Assembly (NCBI RefSeq): GCF_030811835.1
Contig: NZ_JAUSRO010000005.1
Coordinates: 1-64,000, forward strand
Reading direction: 5' to 3'
Length of the DNA: 64,000 bases
Source of the DNA: Variovorax ginsengisoli
GTDB taxonomy: Bacteria; Pseudomonadota; Gammaproteobacteria; Burkholderiales; Burkholderiaceae_C
Part shown: piece by piece, positions 28,104-37,521 of the stretch
Numbering within the stretch: position 1 is the stretch's first letter
Layout of the letters: every line of letters begins with the position of its first letter
Notes under the pieces: generated by a model
What the model was told of the DNA's origin: nothing
Seen by the model: the letters and a program-made list of their open reading frames with translations, nothing else
The model's database searches: none
Translations under genes and position numbers: made by a program

Positions 28104-28106
28104 GGA

Positions 28107-28967
28107 TCAGCCCAGCGCTTTCTTGTAGCGGCCTTCGACGAGGCGGTTGTAGCTGAGCATCACCACGAGGTTCGCGGCGAGCAGCACCAGCGCAATAGCA
28201 GCGCCGAGCGGCCAGTTCAGCTCGTGCAGGTACTCGTCGTACACCACCGTGGCGACCATCTTCAGCCGACGTCCGCCGAGCAGGCCGGGGATGGCGAAAG
28301 AACTGGCAGCCAGCCCGAAGACGATCAGGCTGCCCGACAGGATGCCAGGCATGACCTGCGGCAGCACGATGCGCCGCAGCGTGGTCAAGGGCGTGGCGCC
28401 GAGCGACAGCGCCGCGTTCTCAACGCCCGCGTCGAGCTTCTGCAGCGAGGTCCACACCGGGATCACCATGAAGGGCAGCATCACATGCACCAGCGCGATG
28501 ACGATGGCCGTCTCGGTGTAGAGGATCTTGACCGGGCCGATGCCGACGAGGCCCAGCAGCCCGTTGACCAGGCCTTCCGGTCCGAGCAGCATGCTCCAGC
28601 CGAAGGCGCGCACCACCACCGACACCAGCAGCGGCGCGAGCACCACCAGCAGCAGGATCGAGCGCCACGGGTTGCGCATGCGGCTGAGCACGTAGGCCTC
28701 GGGCGTGCCGATGAGCACGCAGATCAGCGCGACCAGCGCCGAGATCCAGAAGGTGCGCCAGAAGATGCCGTAGTAGTAGGAGTCGGTGAAGAGGTGCGTG
28801 TAGTGCGTGAGCGTGAACTCGCCGCTCTTCACGCCCAGCGTCGGGTCGTAGACGTTGAACGACAGCACCGCGGTGAGCCCCAGCGGCACCAGCAGCAGCA
28901 CGGTGAACAGCACCAGCGCCGGGGCCGAGAGCCACCAGGGCGTGGACTTCCTGGCAAGCGCACTCAT
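28107..28967 (-). CDS. ABC transporter permease (PotB-like)
   Basis: 286 residues with six transmembrane helices and an EAA loop (VENAALSLGATPLTTLRRIV, LPQVMPGILSG). It is the partner of the adjacent PotC-like permease. The ATG at 28967 overlaps the ATPase stop by 4 bases; the frame runs on upstream but there it is inside the ATPase gene. Confidence 0.92.
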   Translation of the reverse strand: MSALARKSTPWWLSAPALVLFTVLLLVPLGLTAVLSFNVYDPTLGVKSGEFTLTHYTHLFTDSYYYGIFWRTFWISALVALICVLIGTPEAYVLSRMRNPWRSILLLVVLAPLLVSVVVRAFGWSMLLGPEGLVNGLLGLVGIGPVKILYTETAIVIALVHVMLPFMVIPVWTSLQKLDAGVENAALSLGATPLTTLRRIVLPQVMPGILSGSLIVFGLAASSFAIPGLLGGRRLKMVATVVYDEYLHELNWPLGAAIALVLLAANLVVMLSYNRLVEGRYKKALG

Positions 28968-30043
28968 GCAGGCACCCCTTCGGCGACCGATTCGTCGGCC
29001 GGCAACAGGCGCGTGCAGTGGTCGGGCCAGTCGATGCCGGCGGCCTGGCCTTCGTCGAGCGCGTCGCGTCCGTCGTTGGGGGTCAGCACCATGATGTCGC
29101 CCACCGGCGTCGTCACGCGATAGAGCCACTGGCTGCCGAGGAAGAAGCGCTCGCCCACCACGCCCTGGAGCCGGCCGCTGCCGGCGGCGACCAGTTGCGC
29201 CTTCTCGGGCCGCACGCTCAGCAGCACGGCGGCGCCGGGGCGGAAGCCTGCGTCGTCCACGTCGACGGCGAGCGGACCGATCTCGACGCGCGTGCGGCTG
29301 CCGACCGAGGCGACCCGGCCTTCCAGCAGGTTCGCCTTGCCGACGAAGGTTGAGATGAAGCGCGTGCGCGGATGCTCGTACACGCGGTGCGGATGGTCGA
29401 TCTGCGTGGCGCGGCCGCCTTCCATCACGACCACGCGGTCGCTGATGGACATCGCCTCGCTCTGGTCGTGCGTGACCATGATGGTGGTGGTGCCGACCTT
29501 GCGCTGGATCTGGCGCAGCTCGAACTGCATCTCCTCGCGCAGCTTGGCGTCGAGGTTCGACAGCGGCTCGTCGAGCAGCAGCACCGGCGGCTCGATCACC
29601 AGCGCGCGGGCCAGGGCGACGCGCTGGCGCTGGCCACCAGAGAGCTCGCGCGGGTACTTCTTCGCATGCATTTCGAGGTGCACCAGCGCCAGCGCCTGCG
29701 CGACGCGTTCCTGCCGCTCGGCCTTGGGCATCTTGCGCATCTCGAGGCCGAAGCTCACGTTGTCGGCCACCGTCATGTGCGGGAACAGCGCGTAAGTCTG
29801 GAACACGATGCCCAGGCCGCGCGTGTTGGCCTTGGCGTTGGTGATGTCCTGGCCGTCGAGTTCGATGCGCCCACTGCTCACCGCCTCGAAGCCGGCCACC
29901 ATCTGCAGCGTGGTGGTCTTGCCGCAGCCCGACGGACCGAGCAGCGAGACGAACTCGCCCTTCTCCACGGACAGGTTCATGGCCGACACGGCGCAGGTCG
30001 TGCCGTAGTACTTGGTCACGCCGGTGAGTTGAAGAAATGACAT
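28964..30043 (-). CDS. ABC transporter ATP-binding protein (PotA-like)
   Basis: 359 residues. Walker A GPSGCGKTTT, signature LSGGQRQR, Walker B VLLLDEPLSNLDAK and H-loop VTHDQSEAM are present, plus a C-terminal TOBE-like regulatory domain (GPLAVDVDDAGFRPGAAVLL, SVRPE). It is the first gene of a seven-gene minus-strand operon: ATPase, two permeases, HcnABC-like dehydrogenase and binding protein. The promoter lies in the divergent gap with the IclR gene and is bracketed by two identical-type operators. Confidence 0.93.
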   Translation of the reverse strand: MSFLQLTGVTKYYGTTCAVSAMNLSVEKGEFVSLLGPSGCGKTTTLQMVAGFEAVSSGRIELDGQDITNAKANTRGLGIVFQTYALFPHMTVADNVSFGLEMRKMPKAERQERVAQALALVHLEMHAKKYPRELSGGQRQRVALARALVIEPPVLLLDEPLSNLDAKLREEMQFELRQIQRKVGTTTIMVTHDQSEAMSISDRVVVMEGGRATQIDHPHRVYEHPRTRFISTFVGKANLLEGRVASVGSRTRVEIGPLAVDVDDAGFRPGAAVLLSVRPEKAQLVAAGSGRLQGVVGERFFLGSQWLYRVTTPVGDIMVLTPNDGRDALDEGQAAGIDWPDHCTRLLPADESVAEGVPA

Positions 30044-30140
30044 GGATGGCCTTTCATCGATCGGGGGCCGCTGCAGGGTCTGAATCCCAGCGGCGTTCGA
30101 ACCAATCTATTGCAATAACCGAACCAGAACGATTCTGGTA

Positions 30141-30185
30141 TTCCATTAAACGGAAGTTATATTCTTTTTATTCCGATAGATGGAA
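30141..30185. promoter_or_regulatory. Twin IclR-type operators in the divergent promoter region
   Basis: Two copies of TTCC-N7-GGAA (30141-30155 and 30171-30185) are each preceded by TA and are centred 30 bp apart, about three helical turns. On the minus strand TATAAC (30161-30156) is a plausible -10 of the ABC operon. Operator 1 then overlaps its start point and operator 2 overlaps its -35 region. On the plus strand GATAAT (30193-30198) may be the iclR -10, again with operator 2 at its -35. One regulator could control both directions. Confidence 0.6.
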
Positions 30186-30228
30186 TGATTGTGATAATCT
30201 GCGCCACAGAGATTCCGCACACACGACC

Positions 30229-31089
30229 ATGACGACGACTTCCACCGCCACCGGGGGCGTGCCCCGGGTCTTTCTGGTGATCCGCGCGCTGTCCGAACTG
30301 CAGGCCGAAGGCGGCCGCGTGACCCAGATCGCACGAAATGTGGGCCTGACCCAGGCCACCACGCACCGTTTGCTGCAATCGCTGGTGACCGAGGGCGTGG
30401 TGGAACAGGACGAGCGCAGCAAGCTCTACCGGCTGAGCATCGACTTCTTCGCGCTGGCGGCGAAGGCCGGGGACGGCGGCGGGCTGCGTGCCCTGTGCCG
30501 CCCCGCTCTGCTGCGACTGAGCGCCAGCCTGGGCGACAGCATCTTCCTGCTGGTGCGCAGCAGCTTCGACGCCGTCTGCCTCGACCGCAGCGAAGGCCCC
30601 TTCCCCATCCGCTCCTTCACCGGCGACATCGGCGGGCGCATTGCGCTGGGCGTGGGCCAGGGCGCGCTGGCAATCCTCGCTTTCCTGCCGGAGGCCGAGC
30701 GCGAGGAGGTCATCCGCTTCAACCTGTCGCGGGTGCGCGAGTACGGCGTGTACGACGAGGTCTACCTGCGCACCGAGATCGAGAAGGTTCGCCAGCAGGG
30801 CTACGCCGGCCGCAACACCGGCCTGCTCGAAGGCATGGCCGGCGTGGCGGTGCCGATCTGCGACCGCGAAGGCCGTGCCGTGGCCGCGCTGAGCGTGGGC
30901 ACCATCGCCGACCGGCTCAACGCCGACCGCATGCCCACGGTGGTCGAGTTGCTCAAGCGCGAGGCGGCCGCCATCGGCCCGCGCATCAACCCGTTCGACC
31001 CGACGCTGCGCCGACCCGCGCAGAGCCTGGCCGGGTCGCCGGCCGCGCAGAAGATCCACCCGCCCGAAGCACCCGCATCGTCGGATTGA
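30229..31089 (+). CDS. IclR-family transcriptional regulator
   Basis: 286 residues. The N-terminal winged helix (GRVTQIARNVGLTQATTHRL) is followed by an IclR effector domain (GDSIFLLVRSSFDAVCLDRS, then GMAGVAVPICDREGRAVAAL). ATG 30229 fits the family; the frame opens earlier without resemblance. It is divergent from the ABC/dehydrogenase operon and is its likely repressor, through the twin TTCC-N7-GGAA sites. The effector is presumably the imported amine or a product. A proline/alanine tail follows the domain. Confidence 0.9.
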   Translation: MTTTSTATGGVPRVFLVIRALSELQAEGGRVTQIARNVGLTQATTHRLLQSLVTEGVVEQDERSKLYRLSIDFFALAAKAGDGGGLRALCRPALLRLSASLGDSIFLLVRSSFDAVCLDRSEGPFPIRSFTGDIGGRIALGVGQGALAILAFLPEAEREEVIRFNLSRVREYGVYDEVYLRTEIEKVRQQGYAGRNTGLLEGMAGVAVPICDREGRAVAALSVGTIADRLNADRMPTVVELLKREAAAIGPRINPFDPTLRRPAQSLAGSPAAQKIHPPEAPASSD

Positions 31090-31400
31090 GCACGAATGGC
31101 AGCGCGACATCGGCAACGCCGTGAGATGGCGGTGGGCAGCGGGTTTTCACCGATGCACTGCCGCGGTGCGTGACATACAGTTACGCCACTTCGCAAGCGG
31201 CCCAGCCGTAGCGCGAGGGCCGAGGAGACACATTCGCGAACACCATAATCACGAATCGATACGCATCCCAAGAGATGCAATTTTTATAAAGCGCCGCTGA
31301 GTCGGCGCTTTTTTTTGCCCGCCCGATCCGCCACCAGCGCAACGCTGAACTCACGCACCACTCCTGATTTCATAGCATCCCGGATGCGACAATCGCCGCC
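31090..31400. other. 311-base gap between iclR and the TSUP gene; tandem hairpins
   Basis: No convincing gene is present. The first 170 bases are unstructured to the eye. Two hairpins follow: GCATC/GATGC (31263-31278) with a short T-run, then a strong GCGCCG/CGGCGC stem with T8 (31288-31316). The second is a good plus-strand intrinsic terminator, probably for iclR with a long 3' untranslated region. A CATAAT at 31244-31249 could be a weak -10, but it lacks a -35. Confidence 0.5.
31288..31316 (+). terminator. Rho-independent terminator downstream of iclR
   Basis: The stem AAAGCGCCG/CGGCGCTTT with a 6-base loop (CTGAGT) is followed by a continuous T-run on the plus strand. It lies 200 bases after the iclR stop and about 85 before the TSUP start. 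Confidence 0.85.
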
Positions 31401-32159
31401 ATGGACATGCTGGTTGTGACACTCGCCTCGCTCTTGGCGGGTTTTATCGATTCGATCGTAGGTGGCGGCGGATTGATTCTGGTCCCGGCGTTGTTCGCCG
31501 TTTTCCCCGGCGCGCCACCCGCCACGCTGCTGGGCACCAACAAGGCCGCCTCAGTTTGGGGCACCGCCGCTGCCGCCGCGCAGTTCAGCCGCCGTGTGCA
31601 GCTTCGCTGGCATGCGCTGCTGCCAGCGGCAGCGCTGGGCTTTGTCGGATCGATGTCCGGTGCCTGGGCCGTGACCGTGTTCCCGGGCGACTTCCTGCGC
31701 CGTGCGCTGCCCTTCATCCTGCTGGCCGTGCTGGCCTACACGCTGGTGCGCAAGGACATGGGCAAACACCATGTGCCCCGTTTCGTCGGACGCCATGAGG
31801 TTCTGGCGGCAGGCTCGGTGGGCCTGCTGATCGGCGCCTACGACGGCTTCTTCGGCCCCGGCACGGGCAGCTTCCTGGTGTTCCTGTTCGTGCGATGGCT
31901 GGGTTACGACTTCCTGAACGCTTCGGCATCGGCCAAGATCATCAACACCGCCACCAACTTCGCGGCGCTGATCCTGCTGGCGGCCAAAGGCCACGTCTGG
32001 TGGCATTTCGCGCTGGTGATGGCGCTGGCCAACGTGGCGGGCAGCCTCCTGGGCACGCGCGTGGCGCTGCGTCATGGTGCGGGCTTCGTGCGCGGCGTGT
32101 TCATCTTCGTCGTCAGCGCCCTGATCCTGAAGACCGCCTACGACGCCTTCTTGAAATAG
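31401..32159 (+). CDS. TSUP-family permease (TauE/SafE)
   Basis: 252 residues with about eight helices and the two-fold internal repeat of the family: SLLAGFIDSIVGGGGLILVP and LIGAYDGFFGPGTGSFLVFL. TSUP proteins export or import sulfite, sulfoacetate or related organosulfur anions; the substrate here is unknown. It stands alone between iclR and mrdA (convergent). An intergenic repeat follows its stop. Confidence 0.9.
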   Translation: MDMLVVTLASLLAGFIDSIVGGGGLILVPALFAVFPGAPPATLLGTNKAASVWGTAAAAAQFSRRVQLRWHALLPAAALGFVGSMSGAWAVTVFPGDFLRRALPFILLAVLAYTLVRKDMGKHHVPRFVGRHEVLAAGSVGLLIGAYDGFFGPGTGSFLVFLFVRWLGYDFLNASASAKIINTATNFAALILLAAKGHVWWHFALVMALANVAGSLLGTRVALRHGAGFVRGVFIFVVSALILKTAYDAFLK

Positions 32160-32173
32160 GTTCGTTGGAATAG

Positions 32174-32264
32174 GTTCGCCCCCAGGCTTGCTCGCTGCGC
32201 GTAGCCGCCTACCCCCTTCCGGGGGCAGCACCAGCGGCCCGGCGGAGCCGGTTCCGCGGTGCTT
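32174..32264 (+). repeat. Intergenic 3'-end repeat, copy 2 (after the TSUP gene)
   Basis: It begins GTTCGCCCCCAGGCT, has the internal hairpin CCCCC-TTCC-GGGGG, and ends GCGGCCCGGCGGAGCCGGTT. It starts 14 bases after the TSUP stop. The 9-base word ATAGGTTCG is repeated across the junction, suggesting a small duplication at insertion. Same orientation as the preceding gene, as in copies 1 and 3. Confidence 0.7.
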
Positions 32265-32287
32265 CCCGCAAAGGCCGGCAAGGCCGC

Positions 32288-34255
32288 TCAGGGGGCGGGG
32301 GCCGTCGGCGAAGGCACGGGCCACACCACGTCGCTGGCGACGCGGGGCGTGCCGATGGGTGCGGTGGCCTTGCCCAGCTTGATCGCGGCCATGTCGGCCT
32401 CGCTGGGATACTGGTTGGCAAGCCAGTAGTCGAACACGCGCCGTGCCAACGGCGCCGCGGCGCCCGCACCCCAACCTGCGTTCTCGACGATCACGGCCAC
32501 CGCGATCTTCGGATCGTTGGCGGGCGCGAAGCCCATGAACAGCGCATGGTCGCGCTGGTGCTCTTCCAGCGCACGCGCGTTGTACTTGGTGTTCTGCGCC
32601 TGCGTCACCGCCTGCGCGGTGCCCGTCTTGCCCGCAGCCTGGTAGGCCGCCCCTGCGAACACGCCGCGTGCGGTGCCGGCGCTGACCACGCTCACCAGGC
32701 CGTCGCGAACGACGGCCACGTTGGCTGGCGCAAAGCCCAGGTCGTCGGCCGGCGGCTGCACCACGGGCGTGACCTGGCCGCTGACGGTGTCGCGGGTGGC
32801 CAGCACCACATGCGGCTTGTGGCGGATGCCGCCATCCGCCACGATGGCCGTGGCCTGCGCCAACTGCAGCATGGTGAAGTTGTTGTAGCCCTGGCCGATG
32901 CCCAGCGAGATGGTCTCGCCTGCATACCACTTCTGCTGCTCGGGCCGCTTGTAGGCGGCGCGCTTCCAGGCCGTACTCGGCAGCACACCACGCAACTCGC
33001 CGCCCAGGTCGATGCCGGTGATCTGGCCGAAGCCCAGCGGCTTCATGAAGTCGTGGATCAGGTCCACGCCCATTTCGTTGGCCAGTGAGTAGAAGTAGAT
33101 GTTGCTCGACAGCTGGATCGCCCGGCGCATGTCGACGCCACCGATGTTGCCTTCCGGGCTGCCGAAGCGATGCCCGCCGAAGTTGAAGTAGCCCGGGTCG
33201 TTGACCACCACGTTCGGCCCGCGCTTGCCCGTCTGCAACGCGGCCAGCGCCATGAAGGGCTTGTAGGTCGATCCGGGCGGATAGCTGCCCCGCAGCGCGC
33301 GGTTGAGCAGTGGCTTGTCGAGCGACTCGCTCAGTTCCTTCCAGCTGTCCGTGTCGATGCCTTCGACGAACAGGTTCGGGTCGAAGGTCGGCTTGCTGAC
33401 GAAGGCGAGGATCTCCCCGGTGCGCGGGTCCATCGCCACCAGCGCACCGCGACGGTTGCCGAACATGTCCTCCACCAGCTTCTGCAGCTTGATGTCGAGC
33501 GCCAGCATCACGGTGTTGCCCGGCGTCGCCGGATGGCTGGCCAGGCGACGCACCGCACGGCCGCCGGCGGAGGTCTCCATCTGCTCGACGCCGGTCAGCC
33601 CGTGCAGCGTCTTCTCGTAGCTCTGTTCGACGCCCAGCTTGCCGATGTAGTCCGTGCCCTTGTAGTTGGCGAGGTCCTCGTCGCTCCAGTCCTCCATCGC
33701 GGTCTTCTCGCGCTGGTTGATGCGGCCGATGTAGCCCAGCACGTGACTCGCCGTCTCGCCGTTGGGGTAGTTGCGAAACAGGCGTGCCTTGATTTCAACG
33801 CCGGGAAAGCGATAGCGCTGCGCGGCGAAACGAGCCACTTCCTCGTCGCTCAAGCGGGTGCGGATGGGCACCGAGTCGAAGCTGCGCGAGTCTTCCCGCA
33901 GCCGCTTGAAGCGGCGCCGGTCGCGCGGCGTGATGTCCACCACCTTCGACAGGTTGTCGATCGCCTCTTCGACGTCACCGGCCTTGGAGGGTGTGATCTC
34001 CAGCGTGTAGGCCGAGTAGTTCGAAGCCAGCACGATCCCGTTGCGGTCGAGGATGAGCCCCCGGTTGGGCACCACCGGCACGATGGCAGTGCGGTTGCTC
34101 TCGGCCTGTTCGGCCAAGTCTTCGTGGCGCACGACCTGGAGGTAGAACAGCCGCGCGCACAACAGACCGAAGGCCGTGAGCACCACCAACCCGATGATGA
34201 ACACGCGACGCTTGAAGCGCGCGATCTCAGCGGCAACGTTGCGGATTTCAGTCAT
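32288..34255 (-). CDS. mrdA: Peptidoglycan D,D-transpeptidase, penicillin-binding protein 2
   Basis: 655 residues. There is one N-terminal membrane anchor (RVFIIGLVVLTAFGLLCARL), a dimerisation domain, then the transpeptidase with SxxK (GSTYKPF), SxN (SSNIYF) and KTG (KTGTAQ). PBP2 cross-links lateral-wall peptidoglycan in the elongasome. It follows mreD by 38 bases in the mreBCD operon. The usual next gene rodA is absent: the operon ends here, facing the convergent TSUP gene. Confidence 0.96.
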   Translation of the reverse strand: MTEIRNVAAEIARFKRRVFIIGLVVLTAFGLLCARLFYLQVVRHEDLAEQAESNRTAIVPVVPNRGLILDRNGIVLASNYSAYTLEITPSKAGDVEEAIDNLSKVVDITPRDRRRFKRLREDSRSFDSVPIRTRLSDEEVARFAAQRYRFPGVEIKARLFRNYPNGETASHVLGYIGRINQREKTAMEDWSDEDLANYKGTDYIGKLGVEQSYEKTLHGLTGVEQMETSAGGRAVRRLASHPATPGNTVMLALDIKLQKLVEDMFGNRRGALVAMDPRTGEILAFVSKPTFDPNLFVEGIDTDSWKELSESLDKPLLNRALRGSYPPGSTYKPFMALAALQTGKRGPNVVVNDPGYFNFGGHRFGSPEGNIGGVDMRRAIQLSSNIYFYSLANEMGVDLIHDFMKPLGFGQITGIDLGGELRGVLPSTAWKRAAYKRPEQQKWYAGETISLGIGQGYNNFTMLQLAQATAIVADGGIRHKPHVVLATRDTVSGQVTPVVQPPADDLGFAPANVAVVRDGLVSVVSAGTARGVFAGAAYQAAGKTGTAQAVTQAQNTKYNARALEEHQRDHALFMGFAPANDPKIAVAVIVENAGWGAGAAAPLARRVFDYWLANQYPSEADMAAIKLGKATAPIGTPRVASDVVWPVPSPTAPAP

Positions 34256-34293
34256 GGAAAGCTTCGAGTCGCGAAGACGCGGTTTCGTTCAGC

Positions 34294-34815
34294 TTACAGG
34301 GGCCGGTTGGCGTCGGGGTCCGGCGTGCGGCGCTGCGGCGCCAGCAGCAGCAGGCTGGCCAGCGGCCAGAACACCGCCTCGAGCAGCGGCGAGATCAGCA
34401 GTGACCAGCCCGGGAACACCCCCCCGCCGATCATGCGGATGGCCAACTCGATCAGGTGTGACAACGCGAACAGCGGAATGAGCTGCAGCGCCTGCAGCAG
34501 CACCGGGTACCAGAGCAGCCGCCGGTGCAGCGTGATCGCGCAGAAACCCAATGTGGTGTACGACAGCGCATGCTGACCGAGTAGCGCCGACTGGTGCACG
34601 TCCATGCACAGCCCGAACACGAAGGCCACGCCGATGCCGATGCGGCTGGGCTGGTGCACGCTCCAGAACACGATCACCAGCGCGAGCAGGTCGGGCGTCC
34701 AGGCCCCGCGGCCGAGCGGCAGCATGTCGAGCAGCAGCGCGACGATCAGGCTCGCCCAGATGAACACCGGGCTGACGGGCAGCAGCAACTGTTGCTGGCC
34801 GGGACGCATGATCAT
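34294..34815 (-). CDS. mreD: Rod shape-determining protein MreD
   Basis: 173 residues with five or so transmembrane helices, including the MreD block FGLCMDVHQSALLGQHALSY. It is an inner-membrane part of the elongasome. It overlaps mreC by 4 bases (ATGA) and is followed by mrdA. Confidence 0.93.
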   Translation of the reverse strand: MIMRPGQQQLLLPVSPVFIWASLIVALLLDMLPLGRGAWTPDLLALVIVFWSVHQPSRIGIGVAFVFGLCMDVHQSALLGQHALSYTTLGFCAITLHRRLLWYPVLLQALQLIPLFALSHLIELAIRMIGGGVFPGWSLLISPLLEAVFWPLASLLLLAPQRRTPDPDANRPL

Positions 34816-35816
34816 GGTGCGGCCCTTTCCTTGGGCTCGGGCCGGGTCACCTTGTCCGTCTTGGCGTCCGTCTTGCCCTCGGATTTCTTCTTCAACGCCG
34901 CGGAGGCAGAGGCAGCCGATGCCGCTGCGGTTGCAGCCTGTGCGGCACGCACCGCTGTCTGGTCGCCCACCGGTTGCAGCACGAGCACATAGCGCGCGGC
35001 GGTCACCTGCGCCAACGGCACGCAGTAGATGCGCGCAAAACCCGAGTCCGCGCGACGCTCGATGCGGGCGATCTTCGCCACCGGCAACCCGGCCGGATAC
35101 ACGCCGTCCACACCGCTGGTGGCGAGCAGGTCACCCTCCTGCAGATCGGAATTGGCCGCCATGAAGCGCAGCTCCAGCCCGTTGCCATGCGCGCTCGCGT
35201 CGCCGAAGGCCACGCTGCGCGCGCCGGTCCGGGTGTTTTGTACGGGAATCGCCTGGTCGCGGTCGATGACCAGCGTGACCTCGCTCGCCAAAGGCTGTAC
35301 CAGCGTGACCTGACCCAGCACACCGTGCTCGTCGATCACCGGCGAGCCGGCGACGATACCGCTGGACAGGCCCTGGTCAATGACGATCTTGCGCGTGTAC
35401 GGATCGGCCGCGTCGTAGAGTACCTCGGCCGCGCGGCCCGGCGTGGTGGTGAGCTGGCGCAAGTCGAGCATGGCGCGCAACCGGGCGTTGTCACGCGCGA
35501 GCGCGTCGGCCTGGCTCGCGCGCTCTGACTGCAGCGCCAGCGCCTTGCGGGCGTCGGACTCGTTGCGCTGCGCGGTCTGCAGGTCGTCGAAATAACGGCC
35601 ACCACCAACGAACATCTGCACCGGCTTGAGCGCCAGCCACTGCGCAGGATAGAGCAGCGTGCCAATGGCCTGGCGCATCGGCTGCACGATGTGAAAGCGC
35701 GCGTCGGCCACCATCAGGAACAGCGCCAGCGCACTGAAGAAGATCAGCTTGCTGAGCGCCGACGGCCCCTGGTTGAACAGGGGCGGGGCGGTTCGATCAA
35801 GAGTGCCGAGAGGCAT
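34812..35816 (-). CDS. mreC: Rod shape-determining protein MreC
   Basis: 334 residues. One N-terminal helix (LIFFSALALFLMVADARFHI) and a coiled coil (ALQSERASQADALARDNARL) precede the beta-barrel MreC domain (VIDEHGVLGQVTLVQPLASE). The C-terminal tail is alanine/lysine rich and disordered. MreC links MreB to PBP2 in the periplasm. A 148-base gap holding a repeat separates it from mreB, unusually wide for this operon. Confidence 0.95.
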   Translation of the reverse strand: MPLGTLDRTAPPLFNQGPSALSKLIFFSALALFLMVADARFHIVQPMRQAIGTLLYPAQWLALKPVQMFVGGGRYFDDLQTAQRNESDARKALALQSERASQADALARDNARLRAMLDLRQLTTTPGRAAEVLYDAADPYTRKIVIDQGLSSGIVAGSPVIDEHGVLGQVTLVQPLASEVTLVIDRDQAIPVQNTRTGARSVAFGDASAHGNGLELRFMAANSDLQEGDLLATSGVDGVYPAGLPVAKIARIERRADSGFARIYCVPLAQVTAARYVLVLQPVGDQTAVRAAQAATAAASAASASAALKKKSEGKTDAKTDKVTRPEPKERAAP

Positions 35817-35868
35817 GGTGCGGTTTTACGCCAGAAGAAACACACGGGGAAACCTGCATTCTCGCGGG

Positions 35869-35964
35869 GTGCCGCGGAACCGGCTTTGCCGGGCCGCAGG
35901 CGCCGCCCCCCGGTAGGGGGTTGGCGGAGGCGACACGCAGTGCGCCGCAGCCTGGGGGCGAGCC
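35869..35964 (-). repeat. Intergenic 3'-end repeat, copy 3 (after mreB, inside the mre operon)
   Basis: Read on the minus strand it begins GGCTCGCCCCCAGGCT one base after the mreB stop, holds CCCCCT-ACC-GGGGGG, and ends GCGGCCCGGCAAAGCCGGTT plus CCGCGG. It is in the same orientation as mreB. It therefore lies within the mreB-mreC message and is not a complete terminator, unless mreC has its own promoter. Confidence 0.7.
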
Positions 35965-37221
<1,257 letters not shown>

Positions 37222-37521
37222 ATGTCCCTGACCCATTCCGACATCGACCGCATTGCATCGCTTGCGCGGCTGCAGCTGGCGCCCGACGAAAGCGAGCGCA
37301 TGCTCAGTCAGCTCAACGGCTTTTTCGACATCGTCGAGAAAATGCGTTCGGTCGACACCGCGGGCGTCCAGCCGCTGGCCCATCCGGTGGCCGCCATCGA
37401 AGACATCACGCTGCGCCTGCGCGACGACGTCGCGAGCGAGCCTAACGACCGCGAGGCCAACCAGCGCAGCGCACCGGCCGTCGAAGGCGGCCTGTTCCTG
37501 GTGCCGAAGGTGATCGAATGA
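37222..37521 (+). CDS. gatC: Aspartyl/glutamyl-tRNA amidotransferase subunit C
   Basis: 99 residues, usual for Gat[21 protein letters not shown] is the family N-terminus and the C-terminal [13 protein letters not shown] is typical. GatC stabilises GatA and GatB in the enzyme that converts Glu-tRNA(Gln) and Asp-tRNA(Asn) to the amides. Start 37222 was chosen for the family start; the frame opens 18 codons earlier. It overlaps gatA by 4 bases (ATGA). Confidence 0.95.
   Translation: MSLTHSDIDRIASLARLQLAPDESERMLSQLNGFFDIVEKMRSVDTAGVQPLAHPVAAIEDITLRLRDDVASEPNDREANQRSAPAVEGGLFLVPKVIE

Noticed and set aside
31090..31230. Small gene MAARHRQRREMAVGSGFSPM after iclR
   Set aside because: 25-codon frame without ribosome site or conservation evidence.
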